Below are positions 55,589-63,748 of a stretch of 63,748 nucleotides of DNA, piece by piece. The notes beneath the pieces were generated by a model. That model was given only the letters and a program-made list of their open reading frames with translations. It was not told where the DNA came from and ran no database searches. The stretch spans positions 1 to 63,748 of the forward strand of contig CACWIG010000018.1 in NCBI GenBank assembly GCA_902760955.1, written 5' to 3'. How positions within the stretch are numbered: the first letter of the stretch is position 1; the number at the start of each line of letters is the position of its first letter. This DNA comes from an uncultured Ruminococcus sp. Lineage in GTDB: Bacteria > Bacillota > Clostridia > Monoglobales > Monoglobaceae. The position numbers and the translations under genes were made by a program.

Positions 55589-55748
55589 TTGAATAAAAAT
55601 GACAGACATTGACTGTCAATTGATTAATTATAAATTGTGCAAGTGCTGTCTGCACAATTTAGTTGGCATCTATTTTGTACGTTTCTATTTTATCTCTTAT
55701 TGGTTATTTATTATTTAAAATAAATTTCCCGTTTGTGCAATAAACCAA

Positions 55749-56555
55749 TCAAGTGTCATAACGCCTATATATTTCCTTTGAATACTCTCTCGGTGTCATT
55801 TTCATTTTTCTTTTAAATGCATAGCTGAAATATGACTGTGACGAAAAACCGCACTCATAAGAAATTTCGGTCAGGGTTAAATCTGTTGATACTAATAACT
55901 CTGCCGATTTTTTTATGCGCTGTTCTTCAACGTATTCGTGCAGTGTTTTTCCTGTGGCAGCCTTGAAGCAGTTGTGAAAATGAATAGGACTCAGAGAGGC
56001 ATATGATGCAACTTGGTTAAGCGACAAATCAGATGTAAGATGTTCTTTTATATATTTTATTACATTTTCTATTATTTCATAATTTCCGCTTTTAAACTTG
56101 TCACGATAGAGTTGCCTTTTTGAATCTTTGTCTAAAAGATAAATGAGATCCAAAATAAGACTGAACACCTTAATTCTGTCTCTTTCAAGGGGAGAGTCGG
56201 AATGTCTGCAAAGTCCCTCAAATATTCTTCGGTATTCTTCTGTTTTTTTTGTTTCAATAAAGACAGGGATATCCATCAGAACATCATATAATGTGCCTGT
56301 TTTCAAAATCATATGTATGTAATAGCACTTAAAGGGAAGTCTTGTGTGACGTATCTGACCTGGCTTTGCACATATTACAGTATCGGGTGCAATATGTCGT
56401 TCCTCTGAGTTTATATAAGAAATTCCACCTTCCTCCATAGGTATTTCAATTTCAAACATAGTTGTTTTTCTGTTTTTAGTAATTGTTTCGTCTTTTATCG
56501 CAATTCGGGAATTATAAATTCCCACTGCAACAATTTCCGGTAAAATTATATCCAT
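55749..56555 (-). CDS. AraC-family transcriptional regulator
   Basis: The 268-residue product has an N-terminal cupin-like sensing domain (about 1-150) and a C-terminal AraC double helix-turn-helix (about 170-266: SLNQVASYASLSPIHFHNCF; TLTEISYECGFSSQSYFSYAF). It is divergent from the dehydratase gene at 56745 and likely activates the glycoside cluster. The inducer is not visible. Confidence 0.9.
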   Translation of the reverse strand: MDIILPEIVAVGIYNSRIAIKDETITKNRKTTMFEIEIPMEEGGISYINSEERHIAPDTVICAKPGQIRHTRLPFKCYYIHMILKTGTLYDVLMDIPVFIETKKTEEYRRIFEGLCRHSDSPLERDRIKVFSLILDLIYLLDKDSKRQLYRDKFKSGNYEIIENVIKYIKEHLTSDLSLNQVASYASLSPIHFHNCFKAATGKTLHEYVEEQRIKKSAELLVSTDLTLTEISYECGFSSQSYFSYAFKRKMKMTPREYSKEIYRRYDT

Positions 56556-56744
56556 TTTGCAGTCCTCCCGATAAATAATAAGATTTCTAATAAATATAGT
56601 AAGATTTATGTATTTTTATGATAATAAATATTATATAATAGGTGCAACAAAAAGTCAACGGAAAGAAGTATAATTCAAAAAATGTTTGGAAAAGTCGCAC
56701 TGAAAACTATTAAATATAACAATAGAATGGGGGATTAATGTAAG

Positions 56745-57905
56745 ATGAAGGTAACGGACGTAAAAACCTTTGCGGTTGACTGCTTCAGAACAAATTGGGT
56801 GTTTGTCAAGGTGTACACCGACGAGGGTATTGACGGAGTGGGAGAAGCTACTCTTGAATATAAGGAAAAATCGTTGATAGGTGCTGTAGAGCATATAAAA
56901 GAATACCTTGTGGGCAAAAATCCGCTTGATATAGAAAAGCATTGGCACAATATATATCGTGATGCATATTGGCGTGGCGGAGCAGTGTTGATGTCGGCGC
57001 TGTCGGCAATTGAAATGGCATTATGGGATATTCTCGGTAAAAGTCTTAATGTTCCTGTATATCAACTGCTCGGCGGTAAGGCAAATGATAAGGTGAGGAT
57101 ATATGTAAACGGCTGGTTTGCAGGGGCAAAGGAACCTGAGGAATTCGGTGAAAAGGCAAAGATAGCAGTTTCGCGAGGAGTAACTGCTATGAAATGGGAT
57201 CCCTTTGGCAAAAGCTACCTCAATATTTCAAATGCTGACCTTAACAAAGCCCTTCGCTGTGTTTCGGCAGTACGTGATGCAGTGGGAGATGAGGTGGATT
57301 TGCTTATTGAGGGACACGGTAGATTTAATATTCCCACAGGAATTAAAATTGCTAAAGAGCTTGAGCAGTTCAAGCCTATGTTCTTTGAGGAGCCTGTTCC
57401 TCCCGACAACCTTGACGCACTTAAGGAGGTAAAGGATAAATCTCCTGTTGCAATTTCAGCAGGCGAAAGACTTTATACACGTTGGGACTATAAGCGTATG
57501 TTTGACATTATGGCGGCGGATTACATACAACCTGATATTTCACACGCAGGCGGAATAATGGAACTGAAGAAAATTGCAGCAGAAGCAGAGTGCAGATATA
57601 TTCCTTTTGCACCGCACAATCCGTCAGGTCCTGTTGCCAATGCGGCAACACTACAGTTAGCGGCAACTTGTCCTAATTTTGAGATTTTGGAAATTATGTA
57701 TTCCGATGTGGAATGGAGAAAAGATGTTACTAATGAGTCGTTAGAATATAAGGATGGATATATTACAATCCCCGACAAGCCCGGGCTTGGTATTGAAATA
57801 AATGAAGAGGAGTGTTTAAAGCATCCGTATCAGCCACATACCTTAAGACATTACACGGGTGCCTTGACAGATATAAGACCTGCAAAAACAGAATTTTATT
57901 TTTAA
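56745..57905 (+). CDS. Enolase-superfamily sugar acid dehydratase (galactonate dehydratase-like)
   Basis: The 386-residue mandelate racemase/muconate lactonising-type enzyme dehydrates a sugar acid to a 2-keto-3-deoxy acid. Metal ligands lie in LLIEGHGRF, FFEEPVPP and SAGERLYTR, with the histidine in FAPHNPSGP; this layout resembles D-galactonate dehydratase. Its substrate could also be gluconate, mannonate or another aldonic acid. It heads a cluster with a GH39-like glycosidase and an SDR. Confidence 0.85.
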   Translation: MKVTDVKTFAVDCFRTNWVFVKVYTDEGIDGVGEATLEYKEKSLIGAVEHIKEYLVGKNPLDIEKHWHNIYRDAYWRGGAVLMSALSAIEMALWDILGKSLNVPVYQLLGGKANDKVRIYVNGWFAGAKEPEEFGEKAKIAVSRGVTAMKWDPFGKSYLNISNADLNKALRCVSAVRDAVGDEVDLLIEGHGRFNIPTGIKIAKELEQFKPMFFEEPVPPDNLDALKEVKDKSPVAISAGERLYTRWDYKRMFDIMAADYIQPDISHAGGIMELKKIAAEAECRYIPFAPHNPSGPVANAATLQLAATCPNFEILEIMYSDVEWRKDVTNESLEYKDGYITIPDKPGLGIEINEEECLKHPYQPHTLRHYTGALTDIRPAKTEFYF

Positions 57906-57918
57906 GGAGATGACAGGA

Positions 57919-59325
57919 ATGGAAAAATTAAAGAAAATCGGAAAATTAATTCCTAAAAATTCTTGTGAAATAAAACATTCAAAAATAAGCCTGGGCTTTG
58001 AAAAACTTGACCGTGATGTTTTTGATCCCGAAAAGGCATACGATAAGGTTGCGGATTGCGGAGTTAAGAAAGTAAGGCTTCAATCAGGTTGGCAAAGAAC
58101 AGAAAAACAAAAGGGTGTATACGATTTTGAGTGGCTTGACAAGATTGTAGACAATTTTTTAGAGCGTAGTATTGAGCCGTGGATTTGTCTTTGCTACGGC
58201 AATAGCCTTTACACCGAACAAGCAAAAAAAATATTCGGAGCAGTTGGCTGTCCGCCCATATTCACGGAGGAGGAAAAACAGGCTTGGATTAACTATGTAA
58301 AGGCGGTTGCTGTTAGATATAAAGGTAAAGTGAATTACTTTGAAGTATGGAATGAACCTGACGGAAAATGGTGTTGGAAACACGGCGTTAATGCAAAGGA
58401 ACTTGGAGAATTTACTTTAGCTACAGCAAAGGCTGTAAAGGAAGTAAATCCTGATGCGAAAACAATCGGCGGAGTTTTATGTCTGAGAAAGATTGACTTT
58501 TTAAATACAGCTTTTAAAACGGGAATGGGTGAATATTTAGACTATATATCTTTTCACGAATATACACACGATGAGAGAAATGTTTTTGAAAAGGTGGAAT
58601 GCTACAAAGCCTTAGCAAAGCACTATAATCCAGATATAGAGCTAATTCAAGGCGAGAGCGGCACTCAGTCAAGGAGCGGCGGACACGGCGCTTTGTGGGA
58701 TGGAGCGTGGACCGAGGAGATACAGGCAAAACAACTTGCACGTCATACCTTGGCAGATTTGATGACTGACGTGCATTTTACATCATATTTTTCGTGTATG
58801 GATATGATTGAAGCCTTAAATGGTGATGTAAATAATAAAGATTCATATCTTGATTACGGATATTTTGGTATTCTGGGCGCGGATTTTGATGAAGATGGAA
58901 AATCAACAGGAGAGTATTATAAAAAGCCCTCTTATTATGTACTGCAGAACATATGCTCTCTCTTTGCGGAGGACGTTAAAGTATGCTCTCAGCCGATTTT
59001 TGTTCATTCCAACTATGCCGCAGCGCAGTACGAAAATCAGCTTCACAGGTATGAAATAACTTCCTGCTCATTTGAAAGAGAAAGTGGAAAGGCATTTGTA
59101 TATTGGTATCCAACCAATATAATGACAACATGCTATAATTCGTCAATAACTGTAGAGTTTTATACAGAGTCCAAGGACATAAAACTTATTGATATAATGG
59201 ACGGCTCTGTATATGAGGTTCCGAAGGATATGCTTGAAGACAAAGGCGATGGAGTGTATGCAATAAAAGAACTGCCCATCAAGGATACACCTCTCATTCT
59301 GACATTTGGTAATTTTATTATATAA
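57919..59325 (+). CDS. GH39-like glycoside hydrolase (clan GH-A)
   Basis: The 468-residue barrel enzyme has no signal peptide. The acid/base glutamate is in EVWNEPDGKW (E146) and the nucleophile in LIQGESGTQS (E246), the spacing of clan GH-A retaining enzymes such as GH39 beta-xylosidase and alpha-iduronidase. A beta-sandwich tail follows from about 380. ATG 57910 is directly on the Shine-Dalgarno AAGGAG; ATG 57919 is preferred. Cytoplasmic hydrolysis of an imported oligosaccharide is likely; substrate unknown. Confidence 0.78.
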   Translation: MEKLKKIGKLIPKNSCEIKHSKISLGFEKLDRDVFDPEKAYDKVADCGVKKVRLQSGWQRTEKQKGVYDFEWLDKIVDNFLERSIEPWICLCYGNSLYTEQAKKIFGAVGCPPIFTEEEKQAWINYVKAVAVRYKGKVNYFEVWNEPDGKWCWKHGVNAKELGEFTLATAKAVKEVNPDAKTIGGVLCLRKIDFLNTAFKTGMGEYLDYISFHEYTHDERNVFEKVECYKALAKHYNPDIELIQGESGTQSRSGGHGALWDGAWTEEIQAKQLARHTLADLMTDVHFTSYFSCMDMIEALNGDVNNKDSYLDYGYFGILGADFDEDGKSTGEYYKKPSYYVLQNICSLFAEDVKVCSQPIFVHSNYAAAQYENQLHRYEITSCSFERESGKAFVYWYPTNIMTTCYNSSITVEFYTESKDIKLIDIMDGSVYEVPKDMLEDKGDGVYAIKELPIKDTPLILTFGNFII

Positions 59326-59346
59326 ATTTGATAAGGGAGATAACAT

Positions 59347-60123
59347 ATGAATACTGTGCTTATAACAGGAGCTTGCATTAACACAGGTGTAGCTATTGTA
59401 GAAAAGTTTGCATCAGAGGGATGGAATGTGGTATTTACCGGAAGAAATCGGGAAAAAGTCCGTATAAGTGAAAAAAATTATCAAGAACAATTTGCCGATG
59501 TTAAAATCATAGGTTACCCCATTGTTTCGCTTGTTGATGAAAGAACCATTGACGAAAAAGCGGTATCGGAGCTGTTTTCGTATCTTGACAGCAAAGGCAT
59601 ATTTATAGATACACTTGTTCTCAATGCCGCCGACCAAGGACTTGGCATAAAGGCACTTGAAAACCCAATTACTGATTTTATGCGTGTAATAAACACAAAT
59701 ATGGTGTGGAATTACTGTATGTGCGAACACGCTGTAAGACGAATGAAGGAAAACGGCGGAGGAAACATCATATTTATCAATTCAAACACAGCCTACAGAG
59801 CGATACCTGACAGGATAGCATATTCAGCTTCAAAAAGCGGTCAGCTTGGTATGATGCGTGCTATGGCACTTGATTTAGGTAAATACAATGTCCGTGTCAA
59901 TGCTGTTCTTCCTGGTATGATTAAGACAGACAGATGGGATAATAACCCTGATTTTTATAATAATGTTCCATCAAGATATACGCCATTAGGTGATGTTGCT
60001 GTTGGTGAAGATGTTGCCGATGCAGCGTGGTATTTTGCGGCTCACGCGAAAAACACCACGGGAGCGGAATTGGTTGTAGATGGTGGAAATATGATACAGC
60101 TTTATCCTATTATAAATAAGTAA
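59347..60123 (+). CDS. Short-chain dehydrogenase/reductase
   Basis: The 258-residue classical SDR has a Rossmann start VLITGACINTGVAIVEKFA, NAAD, catalytic Ser in FINSNTAY, YSASKSG (Tyr and Lys) and a C-terminal GAELVVDGGNM. It may oxidise or reduce a sugar or sugar acid made by the neighbours. It lies 21 bases after the GH39-like gene, so is the third gene of the cluster. Confidence 0.9.
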   Translation: MNTVLITGACINTGVAIVEKFASEGWNVVFTGRNREKVRISEKNYQEQFADVKIIGYPIVSLVDERTIDEKAVSELFSYLDSKGIFIDTLVLNAADQGLGIKALENPITDFMRVINTNMVWNYCMCEHAVRRMKENGGGNIIFINSNTAYRAIPDRIAYSASKSGQLGMMRAMALDLGKYNVRVNAVLPGMIKTDRWDNNPDFYNNVPSRYTPLGDVAVGEDVADAAWYFAAHAKNTTGAELVVDGGNMIQLYPIINK

Positions 60124-60135
60124 TTTGTCCAAAAT

Positions 60136-60177
60136 AAAACGACGATTTTCTTATAAGAAAGTTGTCGTTTTATTTTG
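60136..60177 (+). terminator. Terminator after the SDR gene
   Basis: AAAACGAC/GTCGTTTT with inner pairing TTTTCTTATAAGAAA, followed by ATTTTGTT. Confidence 0.72.
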
Positions 60178-60257
60178 TTGTGTTATTGTAAATGAATTGC
60201 ACAATAAATTTTTTGTGGTATGATAATCAGAGAAATTATTAAAATGCTTGATGATAA

Positions 60258-60294
60258 GAAGATTGTGCCAATGCAAGGCGGAATGGAGATTAAT
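60258..60294 (+). promoter_or_regulatory. Shared leader motif, copy 3
   Basis: Reads AGATTGTGCC, AATGCAA, GGCGGAATGGAGAT, then TAAT and the ATG; nearly the same as copy 1 without three bases in the loop. The GCC/GGC pair is short here. Confidence 0.58.
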
Positions 60295-60840
60295 ATGAAG
60301 CACTTACCAAATTTAATTACTATATCAAGAATTGTATCGTCTATTGCACTTATACCGATACAAACTTTTTCATTGGTATTTTTTGTTGTATATACTTACT
60401 GCGGTGTTTCAGATGTGTTGGATGGTTTATTTGCAAGAAAGCTGCATTGTGACAGCGAAATCGGAGCAAGACTTGACAGCATAGCGGATATTGTCTTTTA
60501 CGCTGTTACTGCAATTAAGATTTTGCCTGCATTGTGCAATATATTGGTGCCTTTGCATTGGTGTTTGATTGCCGTTGTAGTGATACTCAGATTAGCTTGC
60601 TATGCTGTTGCGTGTGTTAAATATCATTGTTTTGCTTCGCTTCACACGTATCTGAATAAGCTTACAGGATTTTTGATTTTCACAGTTCCCTACATAATAT
60701 TTCAGCCCTTTGCTAAATTGATTTGTTTGATAATCTGTATTGTAGCTGTGGTTGCCGCTGTGGAGGAACTTGTTATTCATATTTGTGCATATCAATATTG
60801 TGCCAACAGAAAAACATTAATAAATTTGCATAATGAATAA
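60295..60840 (+). CDS. CDP-alcohol phosphatidyltransferase family protein
   Basis: The 181-residue integral membrane enzyme transfers a phosphatidyl group from CDP-diacylglycerol to an alcohol. The signature D-G-x2-A-R-x8-G-x3-D-x3-D is visible as VLDGLFARKLHCDSEIG then ARLDSIAD. About five hydrophobic spans are present. It resembles PgsA/PgsA-like proteins of Clostridia; the acceptor alcohol cannot be told. Unrelated to the sugar genes around it; it carries its own leader motif. Confidence 0.85.
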   Translation: MKHLPNLITISRIVSSIALIPIQTFSLVFFVVYTYCGVSDVLDGLFARKLHCDSEIGARLDSIADIVFYAVTAIKILPALCNILVPLHWCLIAVVVILRLACYAVACVKYHCFASLHTYLNKLTGFLIFTVPYIIFQPFAKLICLIICIVAVVAAVEELVIHICAYQYCANRKTLINLHNE

Positions 60841-60873
60841 AAAATTTCACAGAAATTATACTTCATAATATTC

Positions 60874-60902
60874 TTGACTTTGGTTGTAGTATTATTTATA
60901 AT
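60874..60902 (+). promoter_or_regulatory. Promoter of the beta-mannosidase gene
   Basis: TTGACT at 60874-60879, 17 bases, TATAAT at 60897-60902. Confidence 0.75.
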
Positions 60903-60938
60903 AAAATTAACAATAATTATAGATTGGAGAACGTTGAT

Positions 60939-63353
60939 ATGGAAAAATATATGCTTGACGGAATATGGCATTTAGATGGTGCAGGATATTCCTGTGACGG
61001 AAATATTCCAGGCTCTGTATATTCGATTTTGTTGGACAACAACCTTATGGAAGACCCATTTTACAGAACAAATGAGCTTGATGCTTTAAATATTATGGAA
61101 AACGACTTTGTATTTTCCAGGAAATTTAATTTTTCAAAACCTGATAAAGATATACCTGTACTGTTGCATTGTGACGGCTTGGATACAATTTGCGATATAT
61201 ACATAAATGGTAAATTTGTCGGAAGCACCAACAATATGCACCGCTCGTATGAGTTTGATGTGACAGAATTTTTGACAGACGGGGAAAACGAAATAAAGAT
61301 ACAATGCTTTTCTGCTAACAAATACATAAAAGAAAAGCACGCCCAAAATCCTGTGCCTGGTGTAGGACATTGTCTTGCAGGTTTTACACACTTGCGTAAG
61401 GCGAGCTGTATGATGGGATGGGATTGGGGTCCCCGACTTCCTGATGCAGGAATTTGGAGATCTATCTATTTACTTACAGTAAACTCTGACAGAATAAAAG
61501 AGGTTCATATAACTCAGCGCCACGAAGACGGCAAAGTGTTTGTTACCCCCTATGTTAAATGTGAGAAGAACACAGCAGAGATTAGAGTTACTGTCACTGC
61601 ACCTGATGGAAAGACGTTCACCTTAAATGCAAATCAGGAAAGTGAGATAGATAACCCAATGTTGTGGTGGCCAAACGGCTTTGGTGAACAGAACTTATAT
61701 ACTTTTACCACAGAACTATACGAAAACGGAGCAGTTGCAGACAGTGATAAAAAGCGTATTGGTCTGCGTGAGCTTAAGTTAATCCGTGAAAAAGACGAAT
61801 ACGGAGAAAGCTTTTGCCACGAGGTTAACGGCATAAGATTTTTTGCTATGGGTGCTGATTATATCCCTGAAGATAATATCCTGTCACGTATCACAAAGAA
61901 CCGCACCGAAATCCTGTTAAAGCGTTGTATAGAGGCAAATTTTAATGCCATAAGAGTATGGGGCGGAGGATATTATCCTGACGATTTCTTCTTTGATTTG
62001 TGTGACGAGTTGGGACTTGTTGTTTTTGAAGATTTAATGTTTGCGTGTATGAACGTTCCTGACAACAAGGAAATGTATGACAATGTTGCAGCAGAGGTGC
62101 GTGAAAATCTGATTAGAATGCGTCACCACGCTTGTATCGGTGTTATCTCGGGTAATAATGAAATGGAAACAGGTATGGTATGGTGGGGCGAAGACGGAAT
62201 GGATCAGCGTAAGGCATCATATATAAGATTATTTGAGCATATCATTCCCGATATTGCGAAAGAGGTTTGCCCGTATCTGCCGTATATTCCGTCATCACCG
62301 ACCTCATACGGCTCATTTATTGATACAAGAAACGAGAATATGGGGGACAGTCACTATTGGGCGGTATGGCTTGGTGATACGCCTTTTACTGAATATCGCA
62401 ATCATTACTTCAGATATTTAAGTGAGTTTGGGTTTGAGTCATTCCCAAGTGAAAAGACGGTTAACTCCTTTACTTTGCCTGAGGAACGTAACCTCTTTAG
62501 CCGTACGGTTGAGATGCATCAGCGTTGTGTTGGCGGAAATAAAAAGATGCTTTCATATCTTGCCGATACGTTTTTATATCCGACAGATTTCAGCACATTG
62601 CTTTATGCCTCGCAGTTGCTTCAGGCAGAAGCAATCCGCTATGGCGTTGAGCATTTACGCCGTCATCGTGGTCGTTGTATGGGTGCGCTTTATTGGCAGT
62701 TGAATGATATTTGGCCTGTTGCATCCTGGGCAAGTATTGACTATTACGGAAGATTAAAAGCCCTTCAATACGTTGCAAAGCGATTCTTTGCGCCTGTTAT
62801 GATTTCCTGTAAGGAAATTGGCGAAACAGCGACACGTCCTGCTCCGATTATGGAGGTTGGATATTATGATTACAGCACAGAGGCACAGCTTAGTGTAGCC
62901 AATGAAACATTAAATGATGTTAAGGGAACTGTAAAATGGGAACTTCGCAATGCAGTGTCAACCATTATTAAAAGCGGTTCTGAGGACATATGCGTGCCTG
63001 CACTTACTTCAAAGTGGCTTGAGAATATGGACTTTAACAAGACCGATGTTCTCAATAACTACATAAGCTATTCATTTGAGGTTGATGGTGAAGTGGTATC
63101 AAGCGGCACAGCGTTGTTTACTGTTCCAAAACACTTTAATTTCAGGGACCCGCACTTACGTTGTGAAGTAAAGGGCGACGAAATAACTGTTTATGCAGAC
63201 TCCTATGCGAAGTATGTGGAAATAGACTCGCCTGACAGTGACTTTATATTAAGTGACAACTATTTTGATATGAATGCCGGAAGTGTTACAGTAAAAGTTC
63301 TGGAGGGAACCCCCACAAACATTCGTTTACGCAGTGTATATGACATCAGATAA
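60939..63353 (+). CDS. Beta-mannosidase (GH2)
   Basis: The 804-residue GH2 enzyme removes terminal beta-linked mannose. It has the N-terminal jelly-roll (FNFSKPDKDIPVLLHCDGLD), a (beta/alpha)8 barrel with WGGGYYPDD, the acid/base in SGNNEMET (E408) and the nucleophile in LSEFGFESFPS (E496), then LYWQLNDIWPVASWA, a mannosidase hallmark. No signal peptide, so it acts inside the cell. ATG 60939 is 9 bases after GGAG; an in-frame TTG at 60924 overlaps the ribosome-binding site. Confidence 0.93.
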   Translation: MEKYMLDGIWHLDGAGYSCDGNIPGSVYSILLDNNLMEDPFYRTNELDALNIMENDFVFSRKFNFSKPDKDIPVLLHCDGLDTICDIYINGKFVGSTNNMHRSYEFDVTEFLTDGENEIKIQCFSANKYIKEKHAQNPVPGVGHCLAGFTHLRKASCMMGWDWGPRLPDAGIWRSIYLLTVNSDRIKEVHITQRHEDGKVFVTPYVKCEKNTAEIRVTVTAPDGKTFTLNANQESEIDNPMLWWPNGFGEQNLYTFTTELYENGAVADSDKKRIGLRELKLIREKDEYGESFCHEVNGIRFFAMGADYIPEDNILSRITKNRTEILLKRCIEANFNAIRVWGGGYYPDDFFFDLCDELGLVVFEDLMFACMNVPDNKEMYDNVAAEVRENLIRMRHHACIGVISGNNEMETGMVWWGEDGMDQRKASYIRLFEHIIPDIAKEVCPYLPYIPSSPTSYGSFIDTRNENMGDSHYWAVWLGDTPFTEYRNHYFRYLSEFGFESFPSEKTVNSFTLPEERNLFSRTVEMHQRCVGGNKKMLSYLADTFLYPTDFSTLLYASQLLQAEAIRYGVEHLRRHRGRCMGALYWQLNDIWPVASWASIDYYGRLKALQYVAKRFFAPVMISCKEIGETATRPAPIMEVGYYDYSTEAQLSVANETLNDVKGTVKWELRNAVSTIIKSGSEDICVPALTSKWLENMDFNKTDVLNNYISYSFEVDGEVVSSGTALFTVPKHFNFRDPHLRCEVKGDEITVYADSYAKYVEIDSPDSDFILSDNYFDMNAGSVTVKVLEGTPTNIRLRSVYDIR

Positions 63354-63360
63354 ATAAAAG

Positions 63361-63478
63361 AGAGGCTGTTAAAAAAGTAATTTTCGGGACGTCGGTGACG
63401 CCGTCCACTACAATTAATTTTGTATGATAATTAGATTTTACACAAAATGTAGGGGGTGGCGGATTTCGGCAAACCGCT
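63361..63478. repeat. Composite REP/BIME-like element, reversed copy
   Basis: AGAGGCTGTTAAAAAAGT (63361-63378) is followed by type A inverted (63385-63412, ending GTCCACTACA), an AT-rich spacer and type B forward (63448-63478, TGTAGGGGGTGGCGG). It equals the reverse complement of 37045-37192 apart from substitutions and loss of the distal terminal repeat. Confidence 0.72.
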
Positions 63479-63575
63479 TGGAATTTATTCTATGCTGTCA
63501 CGTCGCGAATGGGTTAAAACTATGAGTCTATTTCTGAGGAAAAGTACAATAGATATTTTAATTGTTTAGCATAAG

Positions 63576-63610
63576 CAAAACTCCACTCGTGCAGAGAGTG
63601 GAGTTTTGTT
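63576..63610. terminator. Bidirectional terminator between convergent genes
   Basis: CAAAACTCCACTC/GAGTGGAGTTTTG, a 13-bp perfect stem with A- and T-rich ends, between the mannosidase and the ABC-transporter gene. Confidence 0.8.
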
Positions 63611-63628
63611 ATCTTGAATTATAGTATA

Positions 63629-63748
63629 TTATACAGTTTGTAATGTCTGCATTTTGTAGAATTCGCCTTCTTTAGCCATCAGTTCATCAAATGTGCCTAT
63701 TTCACAGCAGACTCCGTTTTTGATAACTGCAATGCGGTCGGCATCACG
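63629..63748 (-). CDS. C-terminal end of an ABC exporter ATP-binding protein, partial
   Basis: The last 39 residues read RDADRIAVIKNGVCCEIGTF then DELMAKEGEFYKMQTLQ, the stretch after the H-loop in ABC transporter permease/ATPase fusions (LSTxxxADRIxVxxxGxxxExG). The start lies beyond the right window edge. Substrate unknown. Confidence 0.85.
   Translation of the reverse strand, partial: RDADRIAVIKNGVCCEIGTFDELMAKEGEFYKMQTLQTV

Overview
This is a low-GC Gram-positive window carrying a sporulation and housekeeping backbone typical of an anaerobic, endospore-forming member of class Clostridia, probably gut-type because of its glycan-degrading accessory genes. Evidence: yabP, yabQ, divIC and a YabR-like gene together; the order asp23-like, fakA, recG, then an unmarked 29-codon spoVM and a CwlD-type amidase; the runs ylxM-ffh-rpsP-khpA-rimM-trmD and nadD-yqeK-lcp-rsfS-leuS; an indolepyruvate:ferredoxin oxidoreductase (iorAB); the redox repressor Rex; and many near-consensus TTGACA-N17-TATAAT promoters. 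No species can be named from the sequence alone.

Layout. 1-5616: end of a DUF559-type protein, iorAB, an amidohydrolase, rplU-rpmA-obgE. 5780-9485: a tRNA-Met, then an accessory sugar locus with a DeoR regulator divergent from a sorbitol/galactitol-type dehydrogenase, a pentulose-phosphate epimerase and a glycerophosphodiesterase-like enzyme. 9891-14562: GH13 amylase, VanZ-like protein, GHL6-like putative glycosidase, hemolysin-III-like membrane protein. 14709-20968: aconitase, NADP-type isocitrate dehydrogenase, rex, OGG-type glycosylase, a zinc-ribbon protein and class II aldolase. 21012-21723: a ribbon-helix-helix remnant and a REP-associated transposase (RAYT). 21760-23327 (minus): a coiled-coil protein, coaD, rsmD; behind them lies a structured ncRNA. 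23922-37043: mecA, sporulation/division genes, an NfeD-SPFH pair, yebC, a YhaO/YhaN-like pair, fakA, recG, spoVM and the amidase. 37216-48895: secretion, ribosome and tRNA housekeeping. 49119-55190: sulfhydrylase with a short upstream ORF, PLP synthase pdxST, CsoR and a copper ATPase fused to a CopZ-like domain. 55366-63353: tRNA-Cys, an AraC regulator and a glycoside-catabolism cluster (enolase-superfamily dehydratase, GH39-like, SDR, CDP-alcohol transferase, beta-mannosidase). The window ends inside an ABC exporter gene.

The most unusual material is non-coding or at gene junctions. (1) A family of REP-like palindromes with a 5' GTAG foot is scattered through the window, and one perfect 26-bp inverted pair lies inside the coding sequence of the RAYT transposase that would be expected to act on such sequences. 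(2) A roughly 185-nt structured RNA on the minus strand at 23441-23632 has its own promoter. (3) Three membrane-protein genes share a conserved hairpin plus GGCGGAATGGAGAT leader. (4) The copper ATPase reads in frame through what looks like a former intergenic region into a CopZ-like domain that keeps its own ribosome-binding site. All enzyme names are family assignments from visible motifs; no database search was possible.
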